Source: Aspidapion aeneum (taxonomy: Eukaryota > Arthropoda > Insecta > Coleoptera > Brentidae). Taken from it: a stretch of DNA of 64,000 nt. Location of the stretch: the NCBI GenBank assembly GCA_963576565.1, contig OY755038.1:135859348-135923347 (forward strand), in the 5' to 3' direction. The position numbers and the translations under genes are program-made. The stretch's first letter is position 1. Each line of letters starts with the position of its first letter. The notes below the pieces were generated by a model, which worked only from the letters and a program-made list of their open reading frames with translations, ran no database searches and had not been told where the DNA came from. Shown here one piece after another: positions 11,193-22,514 of this stretch.

Positions 11193-11453
11193 GAGTCTTA
11201 AAGCATACTGAATTTCAAAAATAGAAATAGGACCTGTAAGTGGTTCTTTTTTGTTTTTAAAATTATAAAATATTCGTCGAATCTGACAAATTAAATTTTA
11301 AATGTGAAAAAGGGATGAATCTTTATTTGCAAGGAAGTCTAGAATATAATAATCGATGTTTGTAGTAAGTGTTATTTTTTCAGGCTTTTCTTCATTTAAA
11401 ATTTGCTGAAAATCGGTTTCTGAGTTTTGTAGTAATGCGGGATTTTTTAAGTC
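11193..11453 (-). pseudogene. BEL/Pao RNase H-integrase linker
   Basis: The minus strand can be read as a broken linker between RNase H and integrase. A stop occurs near 11300 and another near 11454, both in otherwise plausible coding sequence. No separate gene is seen. Confidence 0.45.
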
Positions 11454-13106
11454 TCATGTAGTACATGGTTGACTAAGCCAGGAAGGCCCTGTAAACCACA
11501 AGGGGTGGTTTATAAAATTAGATGGAGTTGTGCCACGACTGGCGACATCCGCAGGGTTTTCTTGTGATTTTACATGATACCAGTTTACATTAGAGAGTTT
11601 TTCTTGTACTTGGCTAACTCTGTTAGCAACAAAACGGCGCCATCTATGAGGAGAGCTACAAAGCCAAAAGAGGACGACTTGAGAATCTGTATAAGCGTAA
11701 GTTTTATCTATTGAAATTAAAGGGGAATAAGTTTTTATAACAAAATTAAGAAGTTCAGTAAGAAGAACAGTACCTAAAAGTTCTAGTCTCGGGAGACTAA
11801 TAGTTTTTAAGGGACTGACCCTTGATTTGCCCATAATTAAGGAAGTTTTTATGTTTTGATCTGCCAGCTCGATACGTAAATCAACGCAAGCTGCGTAGCC
11901 TAATTCTGATGCGTCCGAAAAAGCATGCAGTTGACATGATATTATATCTTGAGAAAAAATGTGCCTAGGAAATTTAATATCTGATAAGAACTTAAGTTCA
12001 TTTTGAAATTGTGTCCAATGCTGAAGAATAGATTTGTCCACGGGATCGTCCCATCCTGTCTTGGAAATCCATAATTTTTGCATAAGACATTTTGCAAAAA
12101 ATGAAATTGGAGAAAGCATCCCTAAGGGATCAAAAATAGAAGCAATAGCGCTAAGAATATTTCTTTTTGTTCATCGTTTTTCCGATGGCTGACAAGAGAA
12201 AAACATATTGTCTGATTTTGGGTCCCACTGGAGTCCAAGAACCTTTATGGATATAGGATTTTCTTTGTCAAAAGAAAAGGGAGTTTGGCATTCGTCTGGT
12301 GATAGAGAGGATAGTAGTTTTGGGTGATTACTAGCACATTTTTTAAGCTCAAAACAGCCTGATTTTAGAAGAGCGATTAAATCTCGCTGTAGAGCTAGAG
12401 CCGACTCTATAGAGTTTGCGCCTGCGCAGATATCATCGACAAAAATGTCTTCTAGGAGCACTCTAGAAGCTTCTGCGTAGTTTTTTTCTTGGATTTTGGC
12501 TAACTCTTGAATAGTTCTGATGGCCAAAAAAGGACTAGATGTGATACCAAACGTGACCGTATTAAGTCTGTATTCTTGAATAGGATCGCTTGAAGTGAAA
12601 CGCCACAGAAGACGTTGATAATCACGATCTTCCGGAGCTAGTTTTATTTGTAAAAACATTTGCGTAATATCCGAAAGCATGACTATTTCATGGAATCTGA
12701 ATTTTAAAAGAATTGAGTTGATGTCAGTTTGTAATTTGGGCCCTGGGAGAAGGGTAGAATTAAGGTATATACCTTTTGAACCCGCTGTTACCGAGCCATT
12801 AAAAACTACTCGAACGCGTGAACTTGATTTATCGAGGCGTACAACGCAGTGGTGGGTAAATAATGTATGAATTGATTTTTTGATTCTGATTCTAGAATTA
12901 AACTCATATGATCGTTTTTTAAATAGTTATTCATAAATTCGGAATACTGTGAATATAGTTCGGGATTTTTTATCAGTCTAGACTCAAGAGATAAAAAACA
13001 TTTGTAAGCATGTGAGTAGGTATCTCATAAAATAGGTCTAGAGCGACGAAATGGCAATGAAACTTGAAAACGTCCCGAACTATCTCTCGTGACAGTTTTT
13101 TGATAT
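11454..13106 (-). pseudogene. BEL/Pao reverse transcriptase and RNase H
   Basis: Reading leftward from 13106, the sequence has the RT amino part (TVTRDSSGRFQVSLPF, then LLPGPKLQTDIN), the catalytic FVDD box at 12432-12443, and after a TGA at 12171-12173 the same frame goes on with SIFDPLGMLSPISF. It ends with an RNase H module (AYTDSQVVLFWL, then NPADVASRGT). Also visible are a one-base frameshift near 12850 and a stop near 13030. The polymerase would copy element RNA into cDNA. The amino end stops exactly at the nested TIR element, and the protease half resumes at 21749 in a frame that joins cleanly once the insertion and one AAT are removed. Confidence 0.88.
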
Positions 13107-13110
13107 AATG

Positions 13111-14454
13111 GGGGCAATTCTTTACATTTCAAAAAATCTGCCGAAATTTGAAAAAATGTGACATAATCTGGCACTTAAGATTTCAATTGCAATTTTTAAA
13201 CTTAAAAACTTACCTAAAAGGCCATTTCCCACTTTTTGATAGATGTAGCTTCACGATATAATATTTGTTTTTAATTAAAAACCCGTAATTTGTTGAAAAT
13301 TTTTAATTTAAAAATTGTAAATAAATTCAAAGCAGAAGACTATTAACCACACAAACTGAAATGTCAGATTTCGTCACATTTCGTCACATTTATTTCAAAT
13401 TTATGAGTCCTATTCGTTTTCTTTATGAGGTCAGCTAAGTTTACTTTCTTTCTTTGTTTTTCACGGTAAAATTAACAAAGAGGGACTAACTGCATGTCGT
13501 GGAATGGTCGCTACAAAATTAGCTCTACGCTGTTGCCACCGTTATATTTGAACGGATTTTTAAGGGAATGTCAAATTATTTCTTTAAAATCTGCCAGAAA
13601 AATCTGACTAAGTGAGGATCCTGGTCAAATTATTGAAGTGGTGATTATTTTTTTACTTTTTAAAAAAGCTAGGCACGTATATAGTTTTTTATTCTGGGGG
13701 GTCCTCCCATATAGAAACTGCTGTTCTTCAGTGACGGCCCATGACACAGGCTTCGTAAACCAGAGAGAAAATAATAAATTGTCTCTGTCGTAAATTAACA
13801 CGCGCCCATAAGGTTTTGGATCGGGTAATTAGAAATACTAGGGTCACTGCATCCTGGAAGTCTAGCGCCTCCCAGGGGTAGCGACACGAGTGTCAAAACC
13901 GTACTCAAAATTCCATAGACGTTCGTGAAAAATACTCATTTTTATACAATCTGAGAAAAGAAAAATGTTTTAATAAAACTTAAAAAGAACTCGTTTTTAT
14001 ACAGCTTAAGAAATAAAAAATATGTTCCTTGAGTTTTTGGGTTATGAATATTTATTGTAGGTATTATTGTTAAAAATCATTTTCTTTTAAATATTATTTC
14101 TGTTTTTGTATAAAAATAATACGTAATAAATAAACAAACAGGACAGAAATACATTTCTATGTTAAAAGTTTATTAATAGTATATAATATATCAAGGGATA
14201 AAATGAAACTTTTATCACGATGTTTATACGCTATTTTTCGCACTGTTTAATTTATTTTCCAAGGTTTTTTCCCATTTTTTTGGGTGTTTTCGGTATTGTG
14301 GTTTTTTTTAGTACCTTTTTATTCCGAATTTTACATTTTATCAAAAGACAAAAAATGCCCAAATACAGTTCGAGTTTTTGTAAGGTTCGGCTTAATTATT
14401 TATAATTTTATAGTACATTTCATATAAATATCGTAATATTATTGTTTGAAAGCA
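13111..14454. other. Left part of the nested TIR element, no recognised gene
   Basis: AT-rich sequence without a supported ORF. A block near 13845-13900 (GGGTCACTGCATCCTGGAAG and the nearby CCCAGGGGTAGCGACAC) has related, partly inverted copies near 16630-16660 and 17225-17270. Confidence 0.5.
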
Positions 14455-15265
14455 TAAACTTCGAAAATCATTTTCTTCAAACCAAAAATTGTTCTAAAAC
14501 ATATTCTTCGAACAAAAGATTGTTCGAAAACGTTTTTTTCAAACAGAAATTTGTTCAAAAACATTTTTTTGAAAACAAATTTTTCGAAAAAAATATATTT
14601 GACCTGGCTTGCCAAACTTAAGACAACTCATATAGTTCGACTAATGGGGTTTTTTTCTAACAATTTTTGGAAACAAAAACTTCCCTGACTTCTTTCCCGG
14701 GATCCTAGAGGGTGTGAAACCAAACCGAACCAACCGAGACTTATTGTCGAAAAATGATTTCCCTAAATTAGCTTTCCGGTCCTCATTTTGGAAGGTTGAA
14801 ATCGGTGTTACTCTAACCTTTCTTAATTGAGCACATCAGGAGGTATCTGGACCGGTTCGGATACGTTTGCGATCAATTGACAAAGTTTAGGAAAATACAA
14901 ATTTCGACCTTCCAAAAGGAGGAAAGTAGACAAATTTTCAGAATGTTTACGATCCCGGGAAAGAAGTCAGGGTTTTTTTGAAAAAATATGTTAAAAAGAC
15001 CTTGCCGTAGTCAAACTATATAAATTGTGTTAGGTTTGGAAATCCAGGTCTAGAGCGTCTTTTATCGAAAAACTTGCTTTCGAAGAAAATGATTTTTATT
15101 CGAAGAAAATGTTTTTAAACAACTATTACTTACGAACAAATTTCCATCCAAAGAAATAGTGTTCGAATAAATTTCCGTTTAAAAAAAATGTTTTCGAACA
15201 AATTTCCATTAGAAGAAATTGTTTTCATAAAAATTTCCGTTCGAAGAAAATGTTTTCGAACAAAG
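14455..15265. repeat. Foldback MITE with tandem-repeat arms
   Basis: Near-perfect inverted copies of CCCTGACTTCTTTCCCGGGA lie at 14683-14704 and 14950-14971. The pairing extends outward to about 14598 and 15052. Outside that, both arms consist of short repeats of the type TTCGAAGAAAATGTTTTCGA in opposite orientation. The centre holds a second imperfect inverted pair around GGTTGAAATCGGTGTTA. No coding sequence. Confidence 0.75.
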
Positions 15266-15389
15266 TTCTGCGACCCGTCGTGTTGCTACCTTGAGTTTTT
15301 ATTGGATGTTGATTTTTTAAAAACTTAATTCTACTTTGTTTTGCAATCATTACAGTGTAGCTACTTTCGATCTTTGTTTGAACCCTTTG

Positions 15390-15475
15390 TTTTTCAATCT
15401 TTTGTATTTTCGACCTTTTGTACTTTCGAACTTTTGTATTTTCGACTTTTTGTATTTTCGACCTTTTCTTCGCCG
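15390..15475. repeat. Short tandem repeat, CGACCTTTTGTATTTT type
   Basis: Five to six copies of a ~17-bp unit (TTTTCGACCTTTTGTA). The reverse complement of the same unit forms an array at 52121-52260, in an unrelated part of the window. Confidence 0.75.
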
Positions 15476-15797
15476 CTCGCTTTTTTTGAACAATAATAAA
15501 AATAATAGTAGGTATATTATAAACCTAGGGCGTGCAGTGTTTACTTTTAATACCACGGCGGGAATTTTCATGCTCGACCGGAAGAAGGGCTATAATTTGC
15601 TAAGTGACTAAAAGGGACTTTAATGCCAAGGTTTATTTTTATATACTAAAAATAATAATAATCATAAACTAAATAAATAGGTATTAAACCACTTACCGTA
15701 CTATAGTTTTAGCATGTCAAGTATATAAAAAAGCAGTGGGCAGTGATAGTTGTCATGGCATTACATTAAACAAAAGTCAGTCAGATGCTAACAAACT

Positions 15798-15849
15798 AAG
15801 GTCACTCATCGTCAAGCAAGGTAAAGCTTGCTTGACGATGAGTGACCTT
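15798..15849. repeat. Perfect hairpin, 23-bp arms
   Basis: AAGGTCACTCATCGTCAAGC and its exact inverted copy are separated by 6 bases. A terminator is unlikely in this eukaryotic, gene-free context. It looks like a foldback remnant. Confidence 0.85.
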
Positions 15850-16639
15850 ATAACTAACAATGTGGAAAAAATATTATTTATTTCATAACAAACTAATTAA
15901 GTTTAGTCGAGAAAAAGTTCGAATTACATTTCTCGAAGATGGAAAATAAAGCATATTCTTACTTTGAGATGGGCATGGAAATGATGCAATAAACAGAATT
16001 TCGAAAATTTCACAGTTTCCTGGTTTACAGCCTGGAGAAGTCTAGAAAGTTAAATGCTTCGTTTATATGGAAGCAATATTCTATGCCTAAGGACACAATA
16101 ACGATCAAAACGAACCAAGCCATCGGCAAAGTACAGTAGGCTTACGGCAAGCTGGAACAAAATAATCGGTATCGTGTATATATTCCTTTTTGTTTTTTGT
16201 ATTATGATAAAATAAAATAATCCAAAAACCTATATTAAATTACTTTCAATCACTGGGGACAAGAAATACTACCTTAGCCCATGAAAAAAGGGATTAAACG
16301 TACACCTTTATTCCGTAGAGAGCATAAAAAATTTATTAAATGATACAAAACCCAACATAATAGTTTTCTATATTTTAGAATATATATAAAACATGCAAAC
16401 TATATTTGTTTCCTTCGCTGTGTGGGTCCTAACACAGGGTCCTAATAAATTTGAAATCATAAAAAACTTAGTTTTTTTAGGTTTGTTTATTTGGACAGTA
16501 AAATTTATATACCGGATGTGACGGACAGTTCTTTACGTAACATTTGTAAACCATTTAATTTTTTTAAACATAAAAAAAGCTACGCTCCTGACAGTGTCAG
16601 ATTTGAGTTTTTCGTAAATGAGGTTATGTTTGGTGTCGC

Positions 16640-17270
16640 TACCCCTGGGAGACATGAGCGGCTAGTTCACAACTTGCATTCCGTTTGCTATTGGTCGAAA
16701 TAGTCAGCTGATTTTTTGATGTTGAACGTTGCCGTTTAAGATTATTATTATATTATATTAAGAGATGGTGCCACCAGTCAAGCATTTAACAAACTTTATG
16801 TTTACAGCTTTCGGCGTAAAATACGAATATATACTAGTTGTAAGTGACTAAAAAGTGTAGTGGTTTGTGCAGTACATACCTATTGAATTTAACTAAATGT
16901 ATGCATATGCCGATGAGTTTTTTTTTATTGTTTTTTAAAAACATATTATATTTTTTTTTAATTAGCTTCCCTATCCTGTTTCCCTGTCGAAATCGGTGTT
17001 AACCTAATCCTGATAAATTATTCGACAATGTATCCTAACCTGTCCAGATACGCCCCGGTTAGGATACGTTTCCCATCAATTGACCACGGTTAGGTTTTGT
17101 TTCAGTTTGGTTTAACACCGATTTCAACCTCCCAAAACGAGGACAGGAGAGTTTTAATTTTAAAAATCCCGCCTGACTATGTCAACCAATAGCAAATGGA
17201 ATGCAAGTTGTGAACTATCCGCTCGTTGGAAGATGCCAGGCTTTCAGGATGCAGTGACCCTAAGAATAGC
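16640..17270. repeat. Inverted pair inside the nested element
   Basis: TAGTTCACAACTTGCATTCC with a TTTGCTATTGGT tail lies near 16667 and again inverted near 17180-17215. The segment between is AT-rich and contains a second inverted pair around AAATCGGTGTTAACCTAA (near 16990 and 17125). The 88-codon ORF at 17226-17492 overlaps the right arm and shows no family features. Confidence 0.6.
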
Positions 17271-17499
17271 CGCCACAGTCGCCACCTGACGAAAATAAGT
17301 CGAAGGCGGAATTTTTCAGGGGTGCCACGACCACGTGGTCACTTTGTGCAAGGAAAACTTAAGTTTGCGACACGCTCCCTAGAGGGAGCCGCAGGGAGCC
17401 GCACATATAGGCAGAGAACTGCGTACAGCCGACCTGAAAATAGATTTCAAAATATGAATAAAATGAACGGGACCCAAGAAACAAACCTTTAAAACATAA

Positions 17500-18420
17500 A
17501 TTTCAAACTTTCTATAAATTCGTATAATTAAAAATAATGTTTGTATAATTATGTAAAATTTCTTGTGTGCCTAATATTATAGATTTGTTAAAAAATTCTA
17601 CTTAGCAATAAAAAGTTGAAAATAGCCCCAAAAAACTACTATTTACGGATTAGATCAAATTTTGGTCCAGGAGGTGAGTTACAGGGTGATATCGAAACAA
17701 GTAGTAAATCTTAATAAAAATCACATTTTTAAAAAACAACTCTGTCAGGAGTTTTAGTTAGCAAATAAGAGTAAGAAATACATTAAAAAATGTATCATGA
17801 ACTTATTGTATTATTTTTAGATCCAGGACGTGAGAGACCTACAGGGTGATATCGAAATTAAAAGCGTAATTTTCTAAAAAACAAATTTTTAAAAAACAAT
17901 GTTGTCAAGAGCTTTCGTTAGCAAAAAATTATTTGAAACACGTTACACAATCATACCATTATCAGATTTTATCACCTTCAGGTCCAGCAATTGAGCTACA
18001 TGGTGATATAGAAATTTTTTAGTGTGTGTAAATTTTCTAAAAATCACATTTTTAAAAAGCAAGGTTGTCCGGAGCTTTTGTTAGCAAAGTATAGTTAGGA
18101 ATACGATAAACAATCATACCATTAACTGACTGTATCACCGTTAGGTCCAGGAAGTGAGGTACAGGGTGATATCGAAATTAGTTATAAAATTTCGTAAAAA
18201 TCACGTTTTTAAAAAACAACGTTGTCAGGAGCGTTTGTTAGCAAAAAATAGTTAGGAACACGTTAAGCAATCATACCACTTACTAAATTTCATTTACTTC
18301 CAGTAGGTAATCTGCAGGGTGATATCTAAATAGCAGTAAAGATTTTGAAAAATCACGTTTTTAAAAAACAAGGGAGGTGAGCTACAGGGTGAAATGAATA
18401 AATAAATCCAAAAATATTCA
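17500..18420 (+). repeat. Tandem ~155-bp repeats, forward
   Basis: At least five diverged copies carry the landmark GTGAGCTACAGGGTGATATC or close variants (near 17672, 17830, 17990, 18150, 18310 and 18380), followed by AATCACATTTTTAAAAAACA. Inverted relatives lie at 20490-21170, giving a palindromic arrangement around the centre of the nested element. Confidence 0.75.
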
Positions 18421-20480
18421 CATATATTTACGTGAAAAACTTTTACTATTTATTTGACAAATTTAATATGTTAATAAGTTAATATGATAAAATTTTGACA
18501 TTAAAAATATGATAAAATTTTGACATTAAAACATATTAGTTAATATAACCAAATCAACCTAAGCCCCTAACTAACCTTGGTCAAAATAAAAGTTTACAAA
18601 TACACATAAGAAATCCAAAAATCCCTACATTTATTTACGTAACAACATCTTGGTTCCTTGTTCTTTTACAAATTCACAAGTTAGTTTGAAAAAATCATGG
18701 CTTTATAATACATATCAAATATAACCAAACCGAACCAAACCCATATAAATAAGGTTGGTCAATATAAAAATGTACAATAATTATTTACAGAAAAACCTGC
18801 CTGCCTTCGTTGTTAATTCACAAATTTATAGTAAATCAAAATTTTTTTACAAATATCTTACATTTGTTTGATTTGTTAATTAACAAATTTACAAGATATT
18901 TTAGAATCTTGGCCCTAAAATATATATTTATTGTAACAAAACGAAAGCCTTCACTAGGCTGGCCTAATGTAAACATTTACAAACATACACGATAAATATA
19001 AAAATCTGCACATTTATTTACAGGAAAAAACTGTCTTCGTTGTTATTTCACAAATTTGCATGTTTTTTAGGCAACAATTTGACACCCAAGTTATCTATTT
19101 AACATAACCAAACCGAGCCAAATCAAATCCTTATAATTATTAAGCTTGCTCAATATAAAAATGTACAAATACACATAATAAATATTACATTTATTTATAT
19201 TGACAAACAACAACCTGTACACAAATATTTTTGTCCCGTACGTCGTTCTTAGTTTTATTTAATTACTTGTATATAGACTTCTTCCAAAGTGAAGCGACTC
19301 AATATTTTGCATTTCTTTCAAAAAATCTGTTAATACCTGTACCGCTACATAGCTATTTGGTTGTCTGATAAAGGGATATATTTCTTTACTTCTTTAGCTA
19401 TTTTTACTGAAAACTCCAAATCAACAAAAGCAGTAGTTTCATCCCACTTAAGGTCTATTATCTTTAAATTTTAAATATCTTTTACATAAATATTTTTTTG
19501 TATCGCTTAGGCTTTTAATTGTTTGTACAATAGTTATTTACCTAACAAGTGCGGAAAGAGGTACTTTTCCGCACGCGACGGCAGTTGCACAAACGACGCG
19601 GAGCGGAGTTCGGGCAAGCCATCAAGGATGGAAAAGATAGTTTCCGCAAGAATTAGGTACAATGTTTTTCCTACGAGTGTTTTTGTCCATCTTCTTTATC
19701 AAAAAACATGTTTTAATTCGCAAAGATTTTATGATAATGCTAGAAAATGATACGTAAGATAGAATAGTTACATAAATCATTTAATGAGTCCTAAATATCT
19801 TCATTTTTAACAAAACAAAAATCGAGCGGAAAAGAAATTTTTCAGCACTAGTGCGGAAAAGTTACTTTTCCGTACGTTTTTTTAACTTTTATTTTGACTT
19901 GATTTTTTTATGCACGGAAAAATAATAAAACAGGATTTTTTTACTATGATATATTAAAAAGAAACTTTATGTAAAGAACATTTAATTAACAATAACGAAA
20001 AAGTTAACGATGGTAGATATTGAAATTGAAAGTGCACTTTCTGTTTGTTGCATGCTTCAATATACATCAGATGCCGCAACATCTTGAATAACGTCGTTTC
20101 TTATTGGAATTTGATTGGTTGGTGTTTGGCCCACTACAGAAATGCCTTGATCAGTTTGCTGCTTAGAATTACTACTGTAGTGAATGGAGAAAGGTATATT
20201 GGTCTGTACAGGCTGTAACACATTACAGGATTCTTTATTCGGTGCTTCTGGTAGCATCGGTACAGCAGCACTTCTTGAAAATGAAACTTGTGTGTAGGAG
20301 AACGGATTTTCATTTGAAAACGATTGTGGACGGGAAGGTTCTTGCAATTTGGACGTGCGGAAAAAAATCGTGAGGAAAGTAAAAATGATGCGAAAAAGTA
20401 AAATTGTGCGGAAAAGTAATTAACGTAATATTCTTTTAATAGATCGCTCAAGAAACCCTAACTTATATGTTCTTGGTTTG
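18421..20480. other. Centre of the nested element, no recognised gene
   Basis: This stretch includes several loose ~200-bp repeats with ACCAAACCGAACCAAAC-like blocks (18720, 18930, 19110) and three scattered GTGCGGAAAAGTTACTTTTC-like blocks (19549, 19850, 20405). A 96-codon minus-strand frame at 20057-20347 is rich in Ser, Pro, Asn and Gln. I recognise no domain and do not call it a gene. Confidence 0.4.
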
Positions 20481-20489
20481 TAAACAGTA

Positions 20490-21170
20490 AGGTGAGGCCA
20501 AAAGTTATTTTTAAAAATATGATTTATAAAAAAATTTACTACTAGTATCTTACCTACTGGACCTAAATGTAACGCAGTTAGTGAATGGTGTGGTTTGTTT
20601 ACATATTCCTAACTATTTTTTGCTCACCAAGACTCCTGATAAAGTTGATTTTTAAAATTGTGATTTTTACAAAAGTGTTTTACTAATTTTGATATCACCC
20701 TGTACCTTACTCCAAGGACCTAAAGGTAATACAGTCAGTTAATGTTATGATTTTTTAACGTGTTCCTAAGCATTTTTTGATAATGAAAGCTCTTGACAAC
20801 ATTGTTTTCTAAAAATGTGATTTTTAGAAAAATACACTAGTAATTTCGATATCACCCAGTAGCTCACTTGCTGGCTCTAAAGGTAATACAATAAGTTAGT
20901 GATATGATTTTTTAAGGTATTTCTAACTCTTGTTTGCTAAGTAAAACTCCTGACAAAGTTGTTTTTAACAATGTAAATTGTACAACTATTTTTGATATCA
21001 CCCTGTAACTCACCCCCTGAACCTAAATTTGAAATAATCCGTTAATACATAGTTTAACTTTTTGGGCTATTTTCAACTTTTTATTGTTAAGTAGAGAACT
21101 AGAATTTCTAAACAAATCTATAATAGATTTTAAGGTCACCCTGTAGCAGACCTGAACCTAACCTTTATAA
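20490..21170 (-). repeat. Tandem ~155-bp repeats, inverted copies
   Basis: Copies of the 17500-18420 repeat in opposite orientation, marked by GATATCACCCTGTAACTCAC and variants near 20690, 20850, 20995 and 21135. Confidence 0.75.
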
Positions 21171-21748
21171 CCTGGGTTTGGCAGACTTTTTTTCTATCTC
21201 TTCTCATACCTGATCATAAGAAATATTAGACAAACATTATTTTTAATTATATGATAATAATAACAAGTTTGATATTTATATATTCAAAGGTTATTTTTTG
21301 GGCCACGGGTTGCAATAAATCCGAAAATTATTTTTTTTCATAAATTTATCAACTTATCGTTTTCTTTCCTAAAATTCATTTGATTTCGTTAAAATTATAT
21401 TACGTTGATTTTGTGGTCGGCTGTACTTTGCATGTCATGTTCGTGTTATTTGAATCCAACTTTAAGGAAATAAGAAAAACGTCTCATGGTTTTGTTATTG
21501 TTTTTTTCCGGAAAAATACAATTTTTTAAGAACCTGTGCATTATCAACAATCCCGGAAAAATATTGAAATATCAGCAATCGAGTTTAAAGGTAGGTTTTA
21601 GATTATATTTTTCCTCATTTTTCGGGTTTTGCCGCTGAACAAAAAACTGAAATTTACGATATTGCCATGATTTAGGGCTAAAATTTGAGGCGTCAAATTT
21701 TTTCAGATTGTTTCAAATTATTTCAAATTTTAAAGAATTGCCCCCAAT

Positions 21749-22511
21749 GATTCACATTTTTCTTCGTCAGGAGAGAGGAACTTCTTTGTTGGGAGAGACT
21801 CAACTTCCCAAATTTTGATCATCGTTTGATCTAGTGAATTATTTTGTAAAGAAGTAAAGTGACATGAATATGAAGTTGAATTGTATGTAGGTTGATTTGA
21901 TATTTCCGTATTTCCCAGGAGCATCCAGCCGAACAAGGTTTCAAGTACTATTGACTGCCCCGGTTCTCCAGGAATTATGTTAGGTTGAATTATTTGAGAA
22001 TAAACGTGTGCTGCTAAAAGCACGCCTACAGGTGCGGGAATATTGAAAGTATTATCTCCTAAATTTAAATTAGAGATATGATGCCAATTGTGAGGAATAA
22101 CTTGAAAAGATGGCAAATTTGCACTTACCTTTGGCAAGACATAGACATCAAGAGAAAGCGTTGGATTATTTTGGCCAACAGGCTTAATTGTGCAATTTGT
22201 TATGCCATTGGTGGTTGAAGTAGATTGATTGATGCCTCGTATGGGGACTATGAATTTTTTCCTAGATAATCCTCGGCGATTAAGATAATTTTTAGAAATA
22301 AAATTGGCCTCTGACGCATTGTCGAGGACAACCCGTATAGTTTAGTATAGTATCCACGACTATCTAGGATGTCTACTTTTGGTGTAGAAAGTAAAATAGT
22401 ACTTTGAGGTTTTTGAGTGGTGAGTGAGGTGCACCCAAAATTAATGTAATCAATGCCCTCATTGGGTGTTTCATTTTGTGTTTGATTGGGGTTTTGGGAA
22501 TATTGAATTGA
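21749..22511 (-). pseudogene. BEL/Pao aspartic protease region
   Basis: The minus strand reads an LDNASEANFISKNYL segment, the BEL/Pao (DUF1758-type) protease signature where the D in LDNAS is the candidate catalytic residue, then IPAPVGVLLAAHVYS and LETLFGWMLLG. It ends with LSPDEEKCES at the nested TIR element. A frameshift near 22335 separates the LDNAS half from its amino side. A stop at 22515 separates it from gag, and many BEL/Pao elements use a single gag-pol frame. The protease would cleave the polyprotein. Confidence 0.75.
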
Positions 22512-22514
22512 ATT

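Larger units (their letters stand above)
13110..21745. mobile_element. 8.6-kb TIR element nested in BEL/Pao pol
   Basis: Left end GGGGGCAATTCTTTA and right end TAAAGAATTGCCCCC form terminal inverted repeats of about 15-17 bp, flanked by AAT at 13107-13109 and 21746-21748. Removing the element plus one AAT restores a continuous pol frame across the junction, which shows both ends precisely. A 3-bp duplication and G-rich termini recall PIF/Harbinger elements, but AAT is not the usual TWA. No transposase was recognised. Contents are foldbacks, tandem repeats and inverted modules, so it looks non-autonomous or is itself a composite. Confidence 0.8.

Noticed and set aside
15798..15849. Rho-independent terminator
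   Set aside because: Perfect hairpin but no T run or upstream gene, and bacterial termination is not expected here.
17226..17492. 88-aa ORF rich in Arg and Ser
   Set aside because: Overlaps an inverted repeat arm whose other copy does not keep the frame.
17500..18420. CRISPR-like spaced repeats
   Set aside because: The repeats are long, diverged and contiguous, with no short identical repeat and unique spacer pattern. The context is eukaryotic.
20057..20451. Ser/Pro/Asn-rich minus-strand ORFs
   Set aside because: Biased composition in AT-rich sequence. No start context, domain or conserved partner could be seen.
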